DNA from: Natrinema versiforme JCM 10478
GTDB taxonomy: Archaea > Halobacteriota > Halobacteria > Halobacteriales > Natrialbaceae
Assembly (NCBI RefSeq): GCF_000337195.1
Contig: NZ_AOID01000026.1
Location: 172,923 to 228,555 of the forward strand
DNA length: 55,633 nucleotides
Direction of reading: 5' to 3'
A program made the position numbers and the translations under genes. Below are positions 9,545-17,451 of this stretch, piece after piece (within the stretch, counting starts at the first letter, position 1; each line of letters begins with the position of its first letter). Below the pieces are notes generated by a model. It ran no database searches. It was not told where the DNA came from and saw only the letters and a program-made list of their open reading frames with translations.

Positions 9545-9946
9545 ATGTCCGATATCGACTCGATTGCAACCGACGACGCACCGAGCACCGACAACCCCTA
9601 CTCGCAGGGCGTCCGCGCCGGTGACACGCTGTACGTCTCCGGCTACGGCCCCGTCGATCCCGAAACGGGCGCGGTCGTCGAGGGCGACATCGAGGCCCAG
9701 ACCGACCGGGTACTCGACAACATCGCCGCCGTCGTCGAGGAAGCCGGCGGCGACGGCCTCGAGGACGTGGTCAAAGTCACCGTTTACCTGACCGATCTCG
9801 AGGACTACGAACAGGTCAACGAGGCCTACGGCGCGCGGTTCGGCGCGGACCCGCCGGCTCGAGTCTGCGTGGAAGTCTCGCGGCTCCCCGAAGACGTCCG
9901 CGTGGAACTCGACGCGACGGCGTCTCTGGGCTATAGTAGCTCTTGA
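9545..9946 (+). CDS. ridA: RidA family enamine/imine deaminase
   Basis: 133 aa. RidA proteins hydrolyse reactive 2-aminoacrylate-type enamines released by PLP enzymes. Family features are NPYSQGVRAGDTLYVSG near residues 17-33, IEAQTDRVLDNIAAVVEEAG, VVKVTVYLTDLEDY near 76-90 and the catalytic-site RVCVEVSRLP with its conserved Arg near 107. The gene follows transaminase 1 by 18 bases, which fits a protective role. The last residues (YSSS) and the stop codon are not family sequence: they are encoded by the left arm of the palindromic element at 9932-10015, so an insertion appears to have replaced the original C-terminus. The fold should survive because only the extreme tail is affected. Confidence 0.92.
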   Translation: MSDIDSIATDDAPSTDNPYSQGVRAGDTLYVSGYGPVDPETGAVVEGDIEAQTDRVLDNIAAVVEEAGGDGLEDVVKVTVYLTDLEDYEQVNEAYGARFGADPPARVCVEVSRLPEDVRVELDATASLGYSSS

Positions 9947-10015
9947 AAGTCAATGCACACCCAATCGCTGGACAGCGTTGCGATCGGTGTGTAAATCGTT
10001 TCAAGAGCTACTATA
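9932..10015. mobile_element. MITE-like 84-bp palindromic element
   Basis: Perfect 17-bp terminal inverted repeats, TATAGTAGCTCTTGAAA at 9932-9948 and its complement at 9999-10015. The interior is also nearly self-complementary (CACACCCAATCGC against GCGATCGGTGTG), so the whole element can fold into one long hairpin. There is no coding capacity. The left arm overlaps the end of ridA and supplies its final codons and TGA. This architecture is that of a miniature inverted-repeat element mobilised in trans; I could not find a second copy or a parent insertion sequence in the window. As RNA it could also act as a terminator or 3' end-stabilising hairpin. Confidence 0.7.
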
Positions 10016-10176
10016 ACCGAACCACCGCCGGCCGCAGCGAGTCCAACGATTGCGGTCTGGGGCACGGAAACTGTGACCAATCCGACTCGATCCGTGACGA
10101 TCGCTATCGATACTGCGTAATCGGTGTACGATTATTGACTACGATTAAGTAGCTCCCGCGCGTAGAACCGGCAAGA

Positions 10177-11457
10177 ATGTCCTCTGACGTGCGAAACAGA
10201 CTGAGCGATCTCCGGCGTGCGTTCCACCGCCACCCCGAACCCGGCTGGCGCGAGTTCCGGACGACGGCCCGGGTGGTCGAGGAACTCGAGCGGATCGGCG
10301 TCGACGAGATCGCCGTCGGCCGCGAGGCCTTGGCGACCGACGAGCGCATGGCCGTTCCGCCCGAGTCGGAACTCGAGCCGTGGCTCGAGCGCGCCCGCGA
10401 GGCTGGAGTCAGATCGGATATCCTCGAGCGCACCGCCGACGGCCACACTGGGGTTATCGCGGTGCTCGAGCAGGGGGAGGGCCCCTGTCTCGGACTGCGC
10501 GTCGACCTCGACGCGATCTCGATGCGCGAGTCCGACGAGCGCGACCACCGGCCGGCCGCGGAGGGCTTTCGCTCCGAACACGACGGCTACATGCACGCCT
10601 GCGGCCACGACGCCCACGTCGCGATGGCCCTCGGCACGCTCGAGCGGATCAAGGAGAGCGACTTCGACGGGACGGTAACGGTCTTCTTCCAGCCCGCCGA
10701 GGAGATCTCCGGCGGCGGGAAGGCGATGGCCGAGAGCGGCTACCTCGACACCGTCGACTACCTCCTCGCGCTCCACATCGGGCTGGACCATCCCACGGGC
10801 GAGATCGTCGCCGGCATCGAGAAACCGCTGGCGATGGCCCACCTGACCGCGACGTTCGAGGGCGCGAGCGCCCACGCGGGCAAGGCCCCGAACGAGGGGG
10901 CAAACGCCATGCAGGCGGCGGCGACCGCGATCCAGAACGCCTACGGCATCCCCCGGCACAGCGACGGGATGACCCGCATCAACGTCGGCCGCATCGAGGG
11001 CGGCACCGCGAGCAACGTCATCGCCGAGGAGGTTTCCATCGAGGCAGAGGTCCGCGGCGAGACCACCTCGCTGATGGAATACACGCGCACGGAACTCGAG
11101 CGAGTGCTGTACGCCGCCGCCGAGATGCACGACTGCGACGTGACGCCGCGGGTGATCAGCGAATCGCCCCGGGTCGACAGCCATCCCGCCCTGCGGGACC
11201 TCGTGGGGAACGTCGCGTGGGAGGTCGAGGGGGTCGACCGCGTCGTTCCGAGCGAGGAGTTCGGCGTGAGCGAGGACGTGACCTACCTGATGGAGCGGGT
11301 CCAAGCGGACGGCGGCCTCGCCTCGTACGTCCTCATCGGCACCGATCATCCGACGAGTCACCACACCCCGACGTTCGATATCGACGAATCGAGTCTCGAG
11401 ATCGGCGTGGGGCTGCTGACCGAGACGGCCGTCGAACTCTCCCGCCGTCGACCGTAG
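10177..11457 (+). CDS. M20 amidohydrolase, AbgA-like (copy 1)
   Basis: 426 aa metallopeptidase of the M20D group. It follows the layout of AbgA, the p-aminobenzoyl-glutamate hydrolase subunit: RRAFHRHPEPGWREFRTTA near residue 12, an inserted region ending WLERAREAG, metal motif MHACGHDAH near 137-145, FFQPAEE near 172, HIGLDHPTG near 202, the dimerisation domain, and TDHPTSHHTPTF at the C-terminus with a metal-binding His. A TATA-like GATTAAG at 10143-10149 sets leaderless initiation at ATG 10177. It is clearly paralogous to the gene at 17448-18782. The substrate is probably an N-acyl amino acid; N-acetyl-diaminobutyrate is a hypothesis. No good copy of the shared operator is seen before it. 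Confidence 0.88.
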   Translation: MSSDVRNRLSDLRRAFHRHPEPGWREFRTTARVVEELERIGVDEIAVGREALATDERMAVPPESELEPWLERAREAGVRSDILERTADGHTGVIAVLEQGEGPCLGLRVDLDAISMRESDERDHRPAAEGFRSEHDGYMHACGHDAHVAMALGTLERIKESDFDGTVTVFFQPAEEISGGGKAMAESGYLDTVDYLLALHIGLDHPTGEIVAGIEKPLAMAHLTATFEGASAHAGKAPNEGANAMQAAATAIQNAYGIPRHSDGMTRINVGRIEGGTASNVIAEEVSIEAEVRGETTSLMEYTRTELERVLYAAAEMHDCDVTPRVISESPRVDSHPALRDLVGNVAWEVEGVDRVVPSEEFGVSEDVTYLMERVQADGGLASYVLIGTDHPTSHHTPTFDIDESSLEIGVGLLTETAVELSRRRP

Positions 11458-11545
11458 CGGAACGGTCCGGTTCGTCGAACTGTTCGTCTGTGATCACGTT
11501 CGACGGATGGGAAACGTTAATTCGCGAGCTATCCGTGTATCCGAT

Positions 11546-12196
11546 ATGAGTCAGGACGACGTGCCGGAGTCACTGCAACCGGCGGCGGACTCGGATCGAC
11601 CCCGCGGAATTCTTACGCCCTCCGACCGTGACTTCCTGCTCGGCCGGAAGACGGACTACACCGACCACTCGAAAAAACAGAAGCGAAACCGGATCCGACG
11701 CCGGGTCCGGAACGCGATTCTCGATTTCAGCATTCTCTTCGAGTACATGGAGGAACGCGACCGGGAGACGGTCTTCGATCCCGACGACGAGGACCGCGAC
11801 GCCTACACGCAGGGGATCACCGACATGCTCGCCTTCCTCCACCTCGGCACGATGGGGTATCACACCCCGTTCAAAGAGATGCTCTCGGAGGGCGTCGGCA
11901 AGGCCGAACAGCGACTCGCCGGCTCGAACTACCGCATGGTCAACGTCGAGTTCAACGTCGACCCGGTCGGCCAGATCGATGTCGACGAGGTCGTCGAAAA
12001 ACTGGAAAACGAGGAGTTCGCCAAACTCACCGACGAGGAACTCCGCGCGTTCGTCCGATTGCTGACGATGTCCGACGACTTCTCGCCGGAAGACACCGGC
12101 GAGGAGATCAAAGACCGCGTCGACGAGTTCGCCGAACGGGTGACCGAGAGCGCCGAGGCCCGCGAGGCGACGTTCCAAGAACTGACGAATCGATAG
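11546..12196 (+). CDS. Conserved haloarchaeal protein of unknown function
   Basis: 216 aa, soluble and acidic. I recognise the conserved N-terminal pattern RGILTPSDRDFLLGRK followed by a basic helix (KKQKRNRIRRRVRNAILDF), widespread in haloarchaeal hypothetical proteins, but no assigned function. The basic segment could contact nucleic acid; the C-terminal half is helical and acidic. ATG at 11546 is chosen because a TATA-like GTTAATT at 11515-11521 lies at leaderless distance; an earlier ATG at 11507 would overlap that promoter. It sits between amidohydrolase 1 and the BCCT gene but has its own promoter and no shared operator. Confidence 0.7.
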   Translation: MSQDDVPESLQPAADSDRPRGILTPSDRDFLLGRKTDYTDHSKKQKRNRIRRRVRNAILDFSILFEYMEERDRETVFDPDDEDRDAYTQGITDMLAFLHLGTMGYHTPFKEMLSEGVGKAEQRLAGSNYRMVNVEFNVDPVGQIDVDEVVEKLENEEFAKLTDEELRAFVRLLTMSDDFSPEDTGEEIKDRVDEFAERVTESAEAREATFQELTNR

Positions 12197-12589
12197 CCCG
12201 GACACGCCAGCTATCGAATTTCGTTTTCGGTCCGCCGACGCCGGCTGCCGAGCGTGGCTCTCATCGTCCGTTGTCCGTACCGCTCGAGCCGCCGCTGCTC
12301 AGTTACCGTTTATCCTACTAGTTACTGAAAACGCTATCCGAACACAACTATTGACAGTGTGTTCGATACTACTCCGTTCTCCGAAACAAATGAACACAAC
12401 GGATGGAAATACGGCTGTCTTCTGCATATCCGTCTGATACACGGAAACTGTGGATATTTTCGCGAGGTGAGAAACACTTATTGTATACGCCGTCAATGGT
12501 AGCGGTATGCCATCACGCAGCATGGCGAACGGTAGGTGGAGCCACGCACAACCAGCCCGCTGTCGTGCGCTTTCCGGAGGTGAGACGGG
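12197..12589. promoter_or_regulatory. Upstream region of the BCCT transporter
   Basis: 393 bases without a gene. The right half is AT-rich and contains the shared operator (12437-12455), a second partial copy over the probable TATA element (12470-12488), and a leader of roughly 85 bases ending in a strong Shine-Dalgarno GGAGGTGA at 12576-12583, six bases before the ATG. A leader with Shine-Dalgarno is unusual in this otherwise leaderless neighbourhood. The left half shows nothing recognisable. Confidence 0.6.
12437..12455 (+). promoter_or_regulatory. Candidate operator, site B (BCCT transporter)
   Basis: ATACACGGAAACTGTGGAT, matching RTACACANWAACTGTRTAY. A second weaker copy, AGAAACACTTATTGTATAC at 12470-12488, starts 33 bases later (about three helical turns) and covers the likely TATA element, so binding could block TBP/TFB. 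Confidence 0.7.
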
Positions 12590-14236
12590 ATGAGCGACGC
12601 CGAGAAGGGAATGGTCGACGAGTTCCTCGAGGAACTCGATCTGGTCGTCTTCGCGTTCGGTGCGTTGCTGACCGTCGGCGTGATCGCGGCGTTCTTCATC
12701 AACGAGACGCTCGTCACTGAGACAATCGGGACCGTCTACGACTGGGTTGTCACGTACCTGAACTGGGCGCTGCTGGTGATCGTCTTCCTGATCGTCCTCT
12801 TCCTGTTGTTCCTGATCGTCGGGCCGTGGGGGAAGATCAAGATGGGGGACTCGGATCCGGAGTACAGTTTCCTGTCGTACTTCGCGATGTTGTACTCGGC
12901 CGGCTTCGCGGCGGGCGTCGTCTTCTGGGGTCCGACCGAGGCGCTGTTCTACTACGATTCCCCGTCGCCGCTGTTCGGCGTCGAGGGCGGAACGGCCGAG
13001 GCGATCCCGATCGCGATCCAGCAGACCTTGTTCCACTGGGCGCTGCCGCAACTGGCCGTGTTCACGATCATGGGGCTCGCGATCAGCTACTTCGCGTACA
13101 ACTACGACGACGTCCCGCTGCGGGTCTCCTCGGCCCTGACGCCGATTCTCGGCAAGGAGAACCTCGACGGTCCGGCCGCGAAGGTCGTCGACATCCTCGC
13201 CGTCTTCGCGACGATCGGCGGCGTGGCCACGTCGCTCGGCTTCATCGGGAGCCAGTTCATCGCCGGTCTCAACTACCAGTGGGATATCGCTCTGGGGAAC
13301 GTCGGCATCCTCATCGTCGTGACCACGATGACGCTCCTGTTTACGATCTCGATGGTGCTTGGCGTCGACAGGGGGATCCGCCGGCTGTCGAACTTCAACA
13401 TGATCCTGTTCGTCGTGCTCATGCTCGCGACGTTCATTCTGGGACCGACGCTGTTCTTGCTCCTGCTGGGTTCGCAGGCGATGGGCGGCATGATCGCCGA
13501 CTTCACGTCCATGAGCCTCTACACCGGAGCCGGCTCCGACGGCGGCACGGGATGGATGAACTCCTGGACCGTCTTCTACTGGGCGTGGGCGCTCTCGTGG
13601 TCCCCGTTCGCCGGCCTGTTCATCGCCCGGATCTCCAAGGGCCGGACCGTTCGCGAAGTCGCCTTCACCGGGATTGGCGCGACTTCGGCCGCGACCATCC
13701 CGTGGTTCACGTTCGTCGGCGGCACCGCGCTGCGATACCACCACAACGGAACGGCCGACTTCAGCAGCGTGATCGCCAACAGCACGCCGGAGGTCTCGGG
13801 CTTCATCCTCTTCGAAGCCTTCCCCTTCGGAACCGTGTTCATGGTCGCCTTTATGATCCTCGTGACGACGTTCTTCATCACGTCGGCGGACTCGTCGACG
13901 CTCGCCGTCTCCATGATGACGACCGGCGGGAAGGCGAGTCCCTCGACCATTAATCGGGTCTTCTGGGGCGTCGTCCTCGGGATGACCGCGGCGATCCTCA
14001 TGATCATCGGCGGCGAAGGCGGCACGAGCGCGCTCCAGAACGCTGTCATCATCACCGGCGCACCCTTCGCCTTCGTCTGTTTCGCGGCGATGCTCTCGCT
14101 GATCACGGACTTCAGCTCGAGCTACGGCCGGGTGCTACTACAGGACGAAACCGTCCTCGTCGGCTCGAGTGCGAAAACCGAACCCGAACCGGAATCGCCC
14201 GGTCCCGGCGGCCCCGTCGAATCGGACGACGACTGA
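12590..14236 (+). CDS. BCCT-family betaine/ectoine-type transporter
   Basis: 548 aa with about 12 membrane segments. The BCCT signature is present near residue 325: a Trp-rich helix (FYWAWALSWSPFAGLFIARIS) then KGRTVRE. The helix equivalent to the BetP glycine stretch reads SAGFAAGVVFWGPTEALFYY near residue 100, so the GMGIG of sodium-coupled members is GFAAG here; coupling cannot be decided. The C-terminal tail is short and acidic-proline rich (EPEPESPGPGG), without the basic osmosensing tail of BetP. Family substrates are quaternary or zwitterionic solutes such as glycine betaine, carnitine and ectoine. Its promoter carries the operator shared with the ectoine-hydrolase gene, which suggests import for catabolism. 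Confidence 0.92.
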   Translation: MSDAEKGMVDEFLEELDLVVFAFGALLTVGVIAAFFINETLVTETIGTVYDWVVTYLNWALLVIVFLIVLFLLFLIVGPWGKIKMGDSDPEYSFLSYFAMLYSAGFAAGVVFWGPTEALFYYDSPSPLFGVEGGTAEAIPIAIQQTLFHWALPQLAVFTIMGLAISYFAYNYDDVPLRVSSALTPILGKENLDGPAAKVVDILAVFATIGGVATSLGFIGSQFIAGLNYQWDIALGNVGILIVVTTMTLLFTISMVLGVDRGIRRLSNFNMILFVVLMLATFILGPTLFLLLLGSQAMGGMIADFTSMSLYTGAGSDGGTGWMNSWTVFYWAWALSWSPFAGLFIARISKGRTVREVAFTGIGATSAATIPWFTFVGGTALRYHHNGTADFSSVIANSTPEVSGFILFEAFPFGTVFMVAFMILVTTFFITSADSSTLAVSMMTTGGKASPSTINRVFWGVVLGMTAAILMIIGGEGGTSALQNAVIITGAPFAFVCFAAMLSLITDFSSSYGRVLLQDETVLVGSSAKTEPEPESPGPGGPVESDDD

Positions 14237-14370
14237 GACGGGTTCTTGTACCGATTTCCCAGCCAAGCCACCACCCCGGCCGACGAGCCGCGTCGGCCGT
14301 CATGCTGTCTGCGTTCTGCGAACGACCGATCGTCCCCCTCGCCAATCTATAACAAGTTTTAATGTACGAG

Positions 14371-14389
14371 GTACACATAAACTGTGTAT
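14371..14389 (+). promoter_or_regulatory. Candidate operator, site C (transaminase 2)
   Basis: GTACACATAAACTGTGTAT, the best match to the shared palindrome. It overlaps the predicted transcription start and the ATG at 14388 downstream of a TATA-like GTTTTAA (14356-14362). This position would favour repression, whereas sites A, B and E lie upstream of the TATA element. Confidence 0.72.
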
Positions 14390-15749
14390 GGATAGGGACA
14401 CGGCGGAGCCCGACGCGGACGCGCTTCCGGGGCCGAACGCCCAGCAGTGGGTCGACTTCCACCAAGAGTACTCCGCGCCCAGCGAGTACTCCCACGAGTT
14501 CGTCTGGGACGTGACCCGCGAGGCCGACGGCCCCTTCGTCACCGACGTCGACGGGAACGTTCTCCTCGATTTCACCTGTCACATCGGCGCGGCACCGCTC
14601 GGCTACAACAACGCGAAGGTCCTCGACAAGGTCCGCGAGTTCGACCTCGTCGAACCGATGAAGATTGCGGGCCAAGACATGTACTTCGGTGCCGGCCCCA
14701 CCCCCGAGGAGTCCGACGTGCCCGGCTCGAGTCACCTGATGAAGAAACTGACCGAGGTCTCGAGTCAGTACGGGATGGACACCGTCTTCCTCTCGAACTC
14801 CGGCGCGGAGGCCATGGAGAACGCGATGAAGATCACCCACGACTACCGCGCACCGTCGAAGTACGGCGTCGCCTTCGGCGGCAGCTTCCACGGCCGCACC
14901 CTCGGAACCCTCTCCCTGACGAAATCCAAGGAGGTCTACACGCGCCACTACCCCGAGATTAGCGGGATCGAGACGGTCCCGTTCTGCGCCGACCGGGGCT
15001 GTGACGCCGGTAGTTGCGACTGCGGCTTCTTTGCGGGCGGCGGCTCGCAGCTCCGGAACATGCTCTCGCCGGAGGGCGGCCACGTCAACCCCGACGAGAT
15101 CGCCTTCCTCACGCTCGAGCCGATTCAGGGCGTCGGCGGCTACCGGTTCCCTAGCGAGACGTTCATGGGGGAGGTCGCGGCCGTCACCGACGAGTACGAC
15201 ATCCCGCTGGTCGTCGACGAGATCCAGTCCGGGGTCGGCCGCACCGGCGAGGTCTGGGCGTCCGATCACTACCCGATCGAACCCGATGTCATCGCCAGCG
15301 CGAAGGCCCTGCGGGTCGGCGCGACCATCTCCCGCTCCGAAGTCTTCCCCAGCGAGAAGAACCGGCTGGGGTCAACCTTCGGCGGCGGCGATCTGCTCGG
15401 TTCGATGATGGGTGCGTTCACGCTCGAGGCGATTCAGGAACACGACCTGCTCGACAACGCGACCCGCCGCGGCGAGCAGGCAAAGGAACTCCTGCGCGAC
15501 GACGCGCCCGACCACGTCGAGGATATCCGCGGGAAGGGACTGATGCTCGCCGTCGAATTCGACACCCCCGAACGGCGGAGCGCCGTCGTCGAGGCGGCTC
15601 TCGAGCGCGGCCTGCTCACCCTCGGCTGCGGGAAGCAGACCATCCGGCTGCTCCCGCCGCTCGACTCGACCGAACGCGAGATCGAACTCGGGATCGGAAT
15701 CTTCCTCGAGGCGATCGAGGCCGTCGGCCCGAGCGCGAAAGTCGCCTGA
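14388..15749 (+). CDS. Class III aminotransferase (second copy, divergent)
   Basis: 453 aa PLP transaminase. Features are DGNVLLDFTCHIGAAPLGY near residue 60, NSGAEAMENAMK near 130, FHGRTLGTLSL near 165, VDEIQSGVGRTG near 270 and lysine in SAKALR near 300. A Cys-rich insertion (CADRGCDAGSCDCG) near residue 205 is a likely metal or structural loop and is absent from transaminase 1. The fold resembles lysine-6-aminotransferase and 4-aminobutyrate transaminases. The start at 14388 is leaderless (TATA-like element at 14356-14362) and overlaps operator site C. It is probably monocistronic. A role in transferring an amino group from diaminobutyrate or a related diamine is inference from the gene neighbourhood. 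Confidence 0.88.
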   Translation: MDRDTAEPDADALPGPNAQQWVDFHQEYSAPSEYSHEFVWDVTREADGPFVTDVDGNVLLDFTCHIGAAPLGYNNAKVLDKVREFDLVEPMKIAGQDMYFGAGPTPEESDVPGSSHLMKKLTEVSSQYGMDTVFLSNSGAEAMENAMKITHDYRAPSKYGVAFGGSFHGRTLGTLSLTKSKEVYTRHYPEISGIETVPFCADRGCDAGSCDCGFFAGGGSQLRNMLSPEGGHVNPDEIAFLTLEPIQGVGGYRFPSETFMGEVAAVTDEYDIPLVVDEIQSGVGRTGEVWASDHYPIEPDVIASAKALRVGATISRSEVFPSEKNRLGSTFGGGDLLGSMMGAFTLEAIQEHDLLDNATRRGEQAKELLRDDAPDHVEDIRGKGLMLAVEFDTPERRSAVVEAALERGLLTLGCGKQTIRLLPPLDSTEREIELGIGIFLEAIEAVGPSAKVA

Positions 15750-15839
15750 CGACCGGCGTCGAACGATCGGCTTTCGGCTCCGCCCTCGCGGGGCTGACGG
15801 CTGGTACCGGGCCAGCCGAAAAGCGAAGGCCGACCCGTC

Positions 15840-16121
15840 TCAGATCGCGAGCGACACGACTCCTGCGAGCAGGATGAGTACCGCGCCGACTATCGAGAGC
15901 CAGAAGCTCACGGGACCGATATCGATGCGGTCGGTGTCCCCGTTGAGAACGTGATAGCCGTTCCCGAGAAGGATCCCGATACCGCCGACGATCATCAACG
16001 CCGAACTTATCGAGAGCACGAATCCGTCGGAATCACCGGAGACGATGTTCGAAACCGCGATCAGGGCCAGGCCGCAACCGACGATCATCTGTGAGACGTA
16101 ATAGATGCGTGTCCGATTCAC
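15840..16121 (-). CDS. Small membrane protein of unknown function
   Basis: 93 aa with three or four hydrophobic segments (starting IVGCGLALIAVSNIV, LMIVGGIGILLGNGY and FWLSIVGAVLILLAGVV). GTG start at 16121, with a T-rich TATA-like element (complement of 16143-16150) at leaderless distance. I recognise no family. It lies between transaminase 2 and the threonine dehydratase but is not in their operons. The 90 bases downstream contain a possible hairpin (GGCTTTCGGCT with AGCCGAAAAGC, 15770-15822) that may end the converging transcripts. Confidence 0.6.
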   Translation of the reverse strand: MNRTRIYYVSQMIVGCGLALIAVSNIVSGDSDGFVLSISSALMIVGGIGILLGNGYHVLNGDTDRIDIGPVSFWLSIVGAVLILLAGVVSLAI

Positions 16122-16218
16122 ACCCGAAATTGTCTGTGTGATGTAAAAAACGCTTCGCTGACATCCATTTGATCGCCGGCCGGTTCCGTTCGCCTGACGA
16201 CCGGAATACGGCCGTCAG

Positions 16219-17451
16219 TTACTCGAGCGACCGTTCCACGACCGCAATCCCCTCGAGCGCATCCAGTGCCTCGAGCACGCCCGCGAGGTGCTCGGGGCCG
16301 CTTCCCTCGAGCCCGATCGTCACGGGGACTCGGTTCGGGTGATCGACCGCGGCCCGACGAGCGCGCTCGAGCACGTCGAGTTCAGCCCCTTCGGCTTCGA
16401 CGGTTTCGACCACGTCGCCGACCGTCGTCGGCCAGCCCTCGACGGCGAGTCTGGCGTCGGCGTAGCGCTCGAGTTCGTGGAGGCCGGTTCGGGCGAGTTC
16501 GGCGTGGTCGGTGAGGTTGACGTTGCCGCCGGAGATCACGACGCCGACGTGGTCGCCCGCGAGGTCGATCTCGTCCGACAGCGCCGCGGCCAGCGGCGCG
16601 GCCCCAGCCCCCTCGGCAACCGTCTTCGCGCGTTCTGCGAGCAGGGTCACCGCGGCGGCGATCTCGCGATCGCTCACGCTCACCACGTCGTCGACAACCT
16701 CGCGGGCGATTTCGAAGGTCGTCTCGAGCATCCGGGTGTCCGCGATCCCCTCCGCGACGGTGTCGACGTCGGCGAACTCCCTGATCTCGCCGGCCTCGAG
16801 CGAGGGTTTCGCGTGGGCCGCGCCCTCGGGCTGGACGCCGACCACGCGAACGTCGCGCTCGGCGGCTTTGCACACCGTGCCGATCCCCGAGATGAGCCCG
16901 CCGCCGCCGATCGCCACGAGGACGGTCTCGATCTCGGGGTACTGCTCGAGCAGTTCGAGCCCGATCGTGCCCTGTCCCGCCACGATGGCCTCGTCGTCGA
17001 AGGGGTGGACGAACGTCTCGCCGGTTTCGGCGGCCCGCTCGAGGGCGTACTCGTAGGAGCGCTCGTAGATGTCGCCCTCGACGACCACCTCGGCCCCGTA
17101 GCCCCGGGTGGCCTCGATCTTCGCGGCCGGGGTTACCTCCGGCACCACGATCGTCGTCTCGATGTCGAGCAGGTCGCCGGCCAGCGCCACGCCTTGGGCG
17201 TGGTTGCCCGCACTCGAGGAGATGACCCCCGCCTCGCGTTCGGCGTCGGAAAGCTGTGCCATCTCGTTGTACGCGCCGCGGATCTTGAACGAGCCCGTCC
17301 GCTGGACGTTCTCGAGTTTGAGTCCGACCGAAGCCGCGCCGCTCATGTCGGCGAACGTCCGCGAGGTGTCGAGCGGCGTGCGGTGGACGACGTCCGCGAT
17401 GCGCTCTCGTGCCGCCTCGATGTCAGCGAGCGTGACGCGAGCCTCGCTCAT
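16219..17451 (-). CDS. Threonine dehydratase (ammonia-lyase)-type PLP enzyme with ACT-like domain
   Basis: 410 aa, fold-type II. The PLP lysine is in TGSFKIRGAYN near residue 55, SSSAGNHAQG near 80 binds the carboxylate, and IGGGGLISG near 180 holds the phosphate. The C-terminal 80 residues (from about 330) form an ACT-like regulatory region. It is known chemistry for threonine or serine deamination to 2-oxoacids; the homologue EutB occurs in proteobacterial ectoine/hydroxyectoine clusters. Its ATG overlaps the stop of the M20 gene by 4 bases (17448-17451), so both are translationally coupled and controlled by site D. That coupling, plus RidA nearby, supports a catabolic rather than isoleucine-biosynthetic role. 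Confidence 0.9.
   Translation of the reverse strand: MSEARVTLADIEAARERIADVVHRTPLDTSRTFADMSGAASVGLKLENVQRTGSFKIRGAYNEMAQLSDAEREAGVISSSAGNHAQGVALAGDLLDIETTIVVPEVTPAAKIEATRGYGAEVVVEGDIYERSYEYALERAAETGETFVHPFDDEAIVAGQGTIGLELLEQYPEIETVLVAIGGGGLISGIGTVCKAAERDVRVVGVQPEGAAHAKPSLEAGEIREFADVDTVAEGIADTRMLETTFEIAREVVDDVVSVSDREIAAAVTLLAERAKTVAEGAGAAPLAAALSDEIDLAGDHVGVVISGGNVNLTDHAELARTGLHELERYADARLAVEGWPTTVGDVVETVEAEGAELDVLERARRAAVDHPNRVPVTIGLEGSGPEHLAGVLEALDALEGIAVVERSLE

Noticed and set aside
10110-10129. A sixth copy of the shared operator before amidohydrolase 1
   Set aside because: ATACTG...GTGTAC has an 8-base spacer and breaks three invariant positions; listed as too weak.
12299-13744. A long leftward frame opposite the BCCT gene
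   Set aside because: Mirror of a membrane-protein gene in a GC-rich genome; sequence is Arg/Glu/Gln repeats without domain features.
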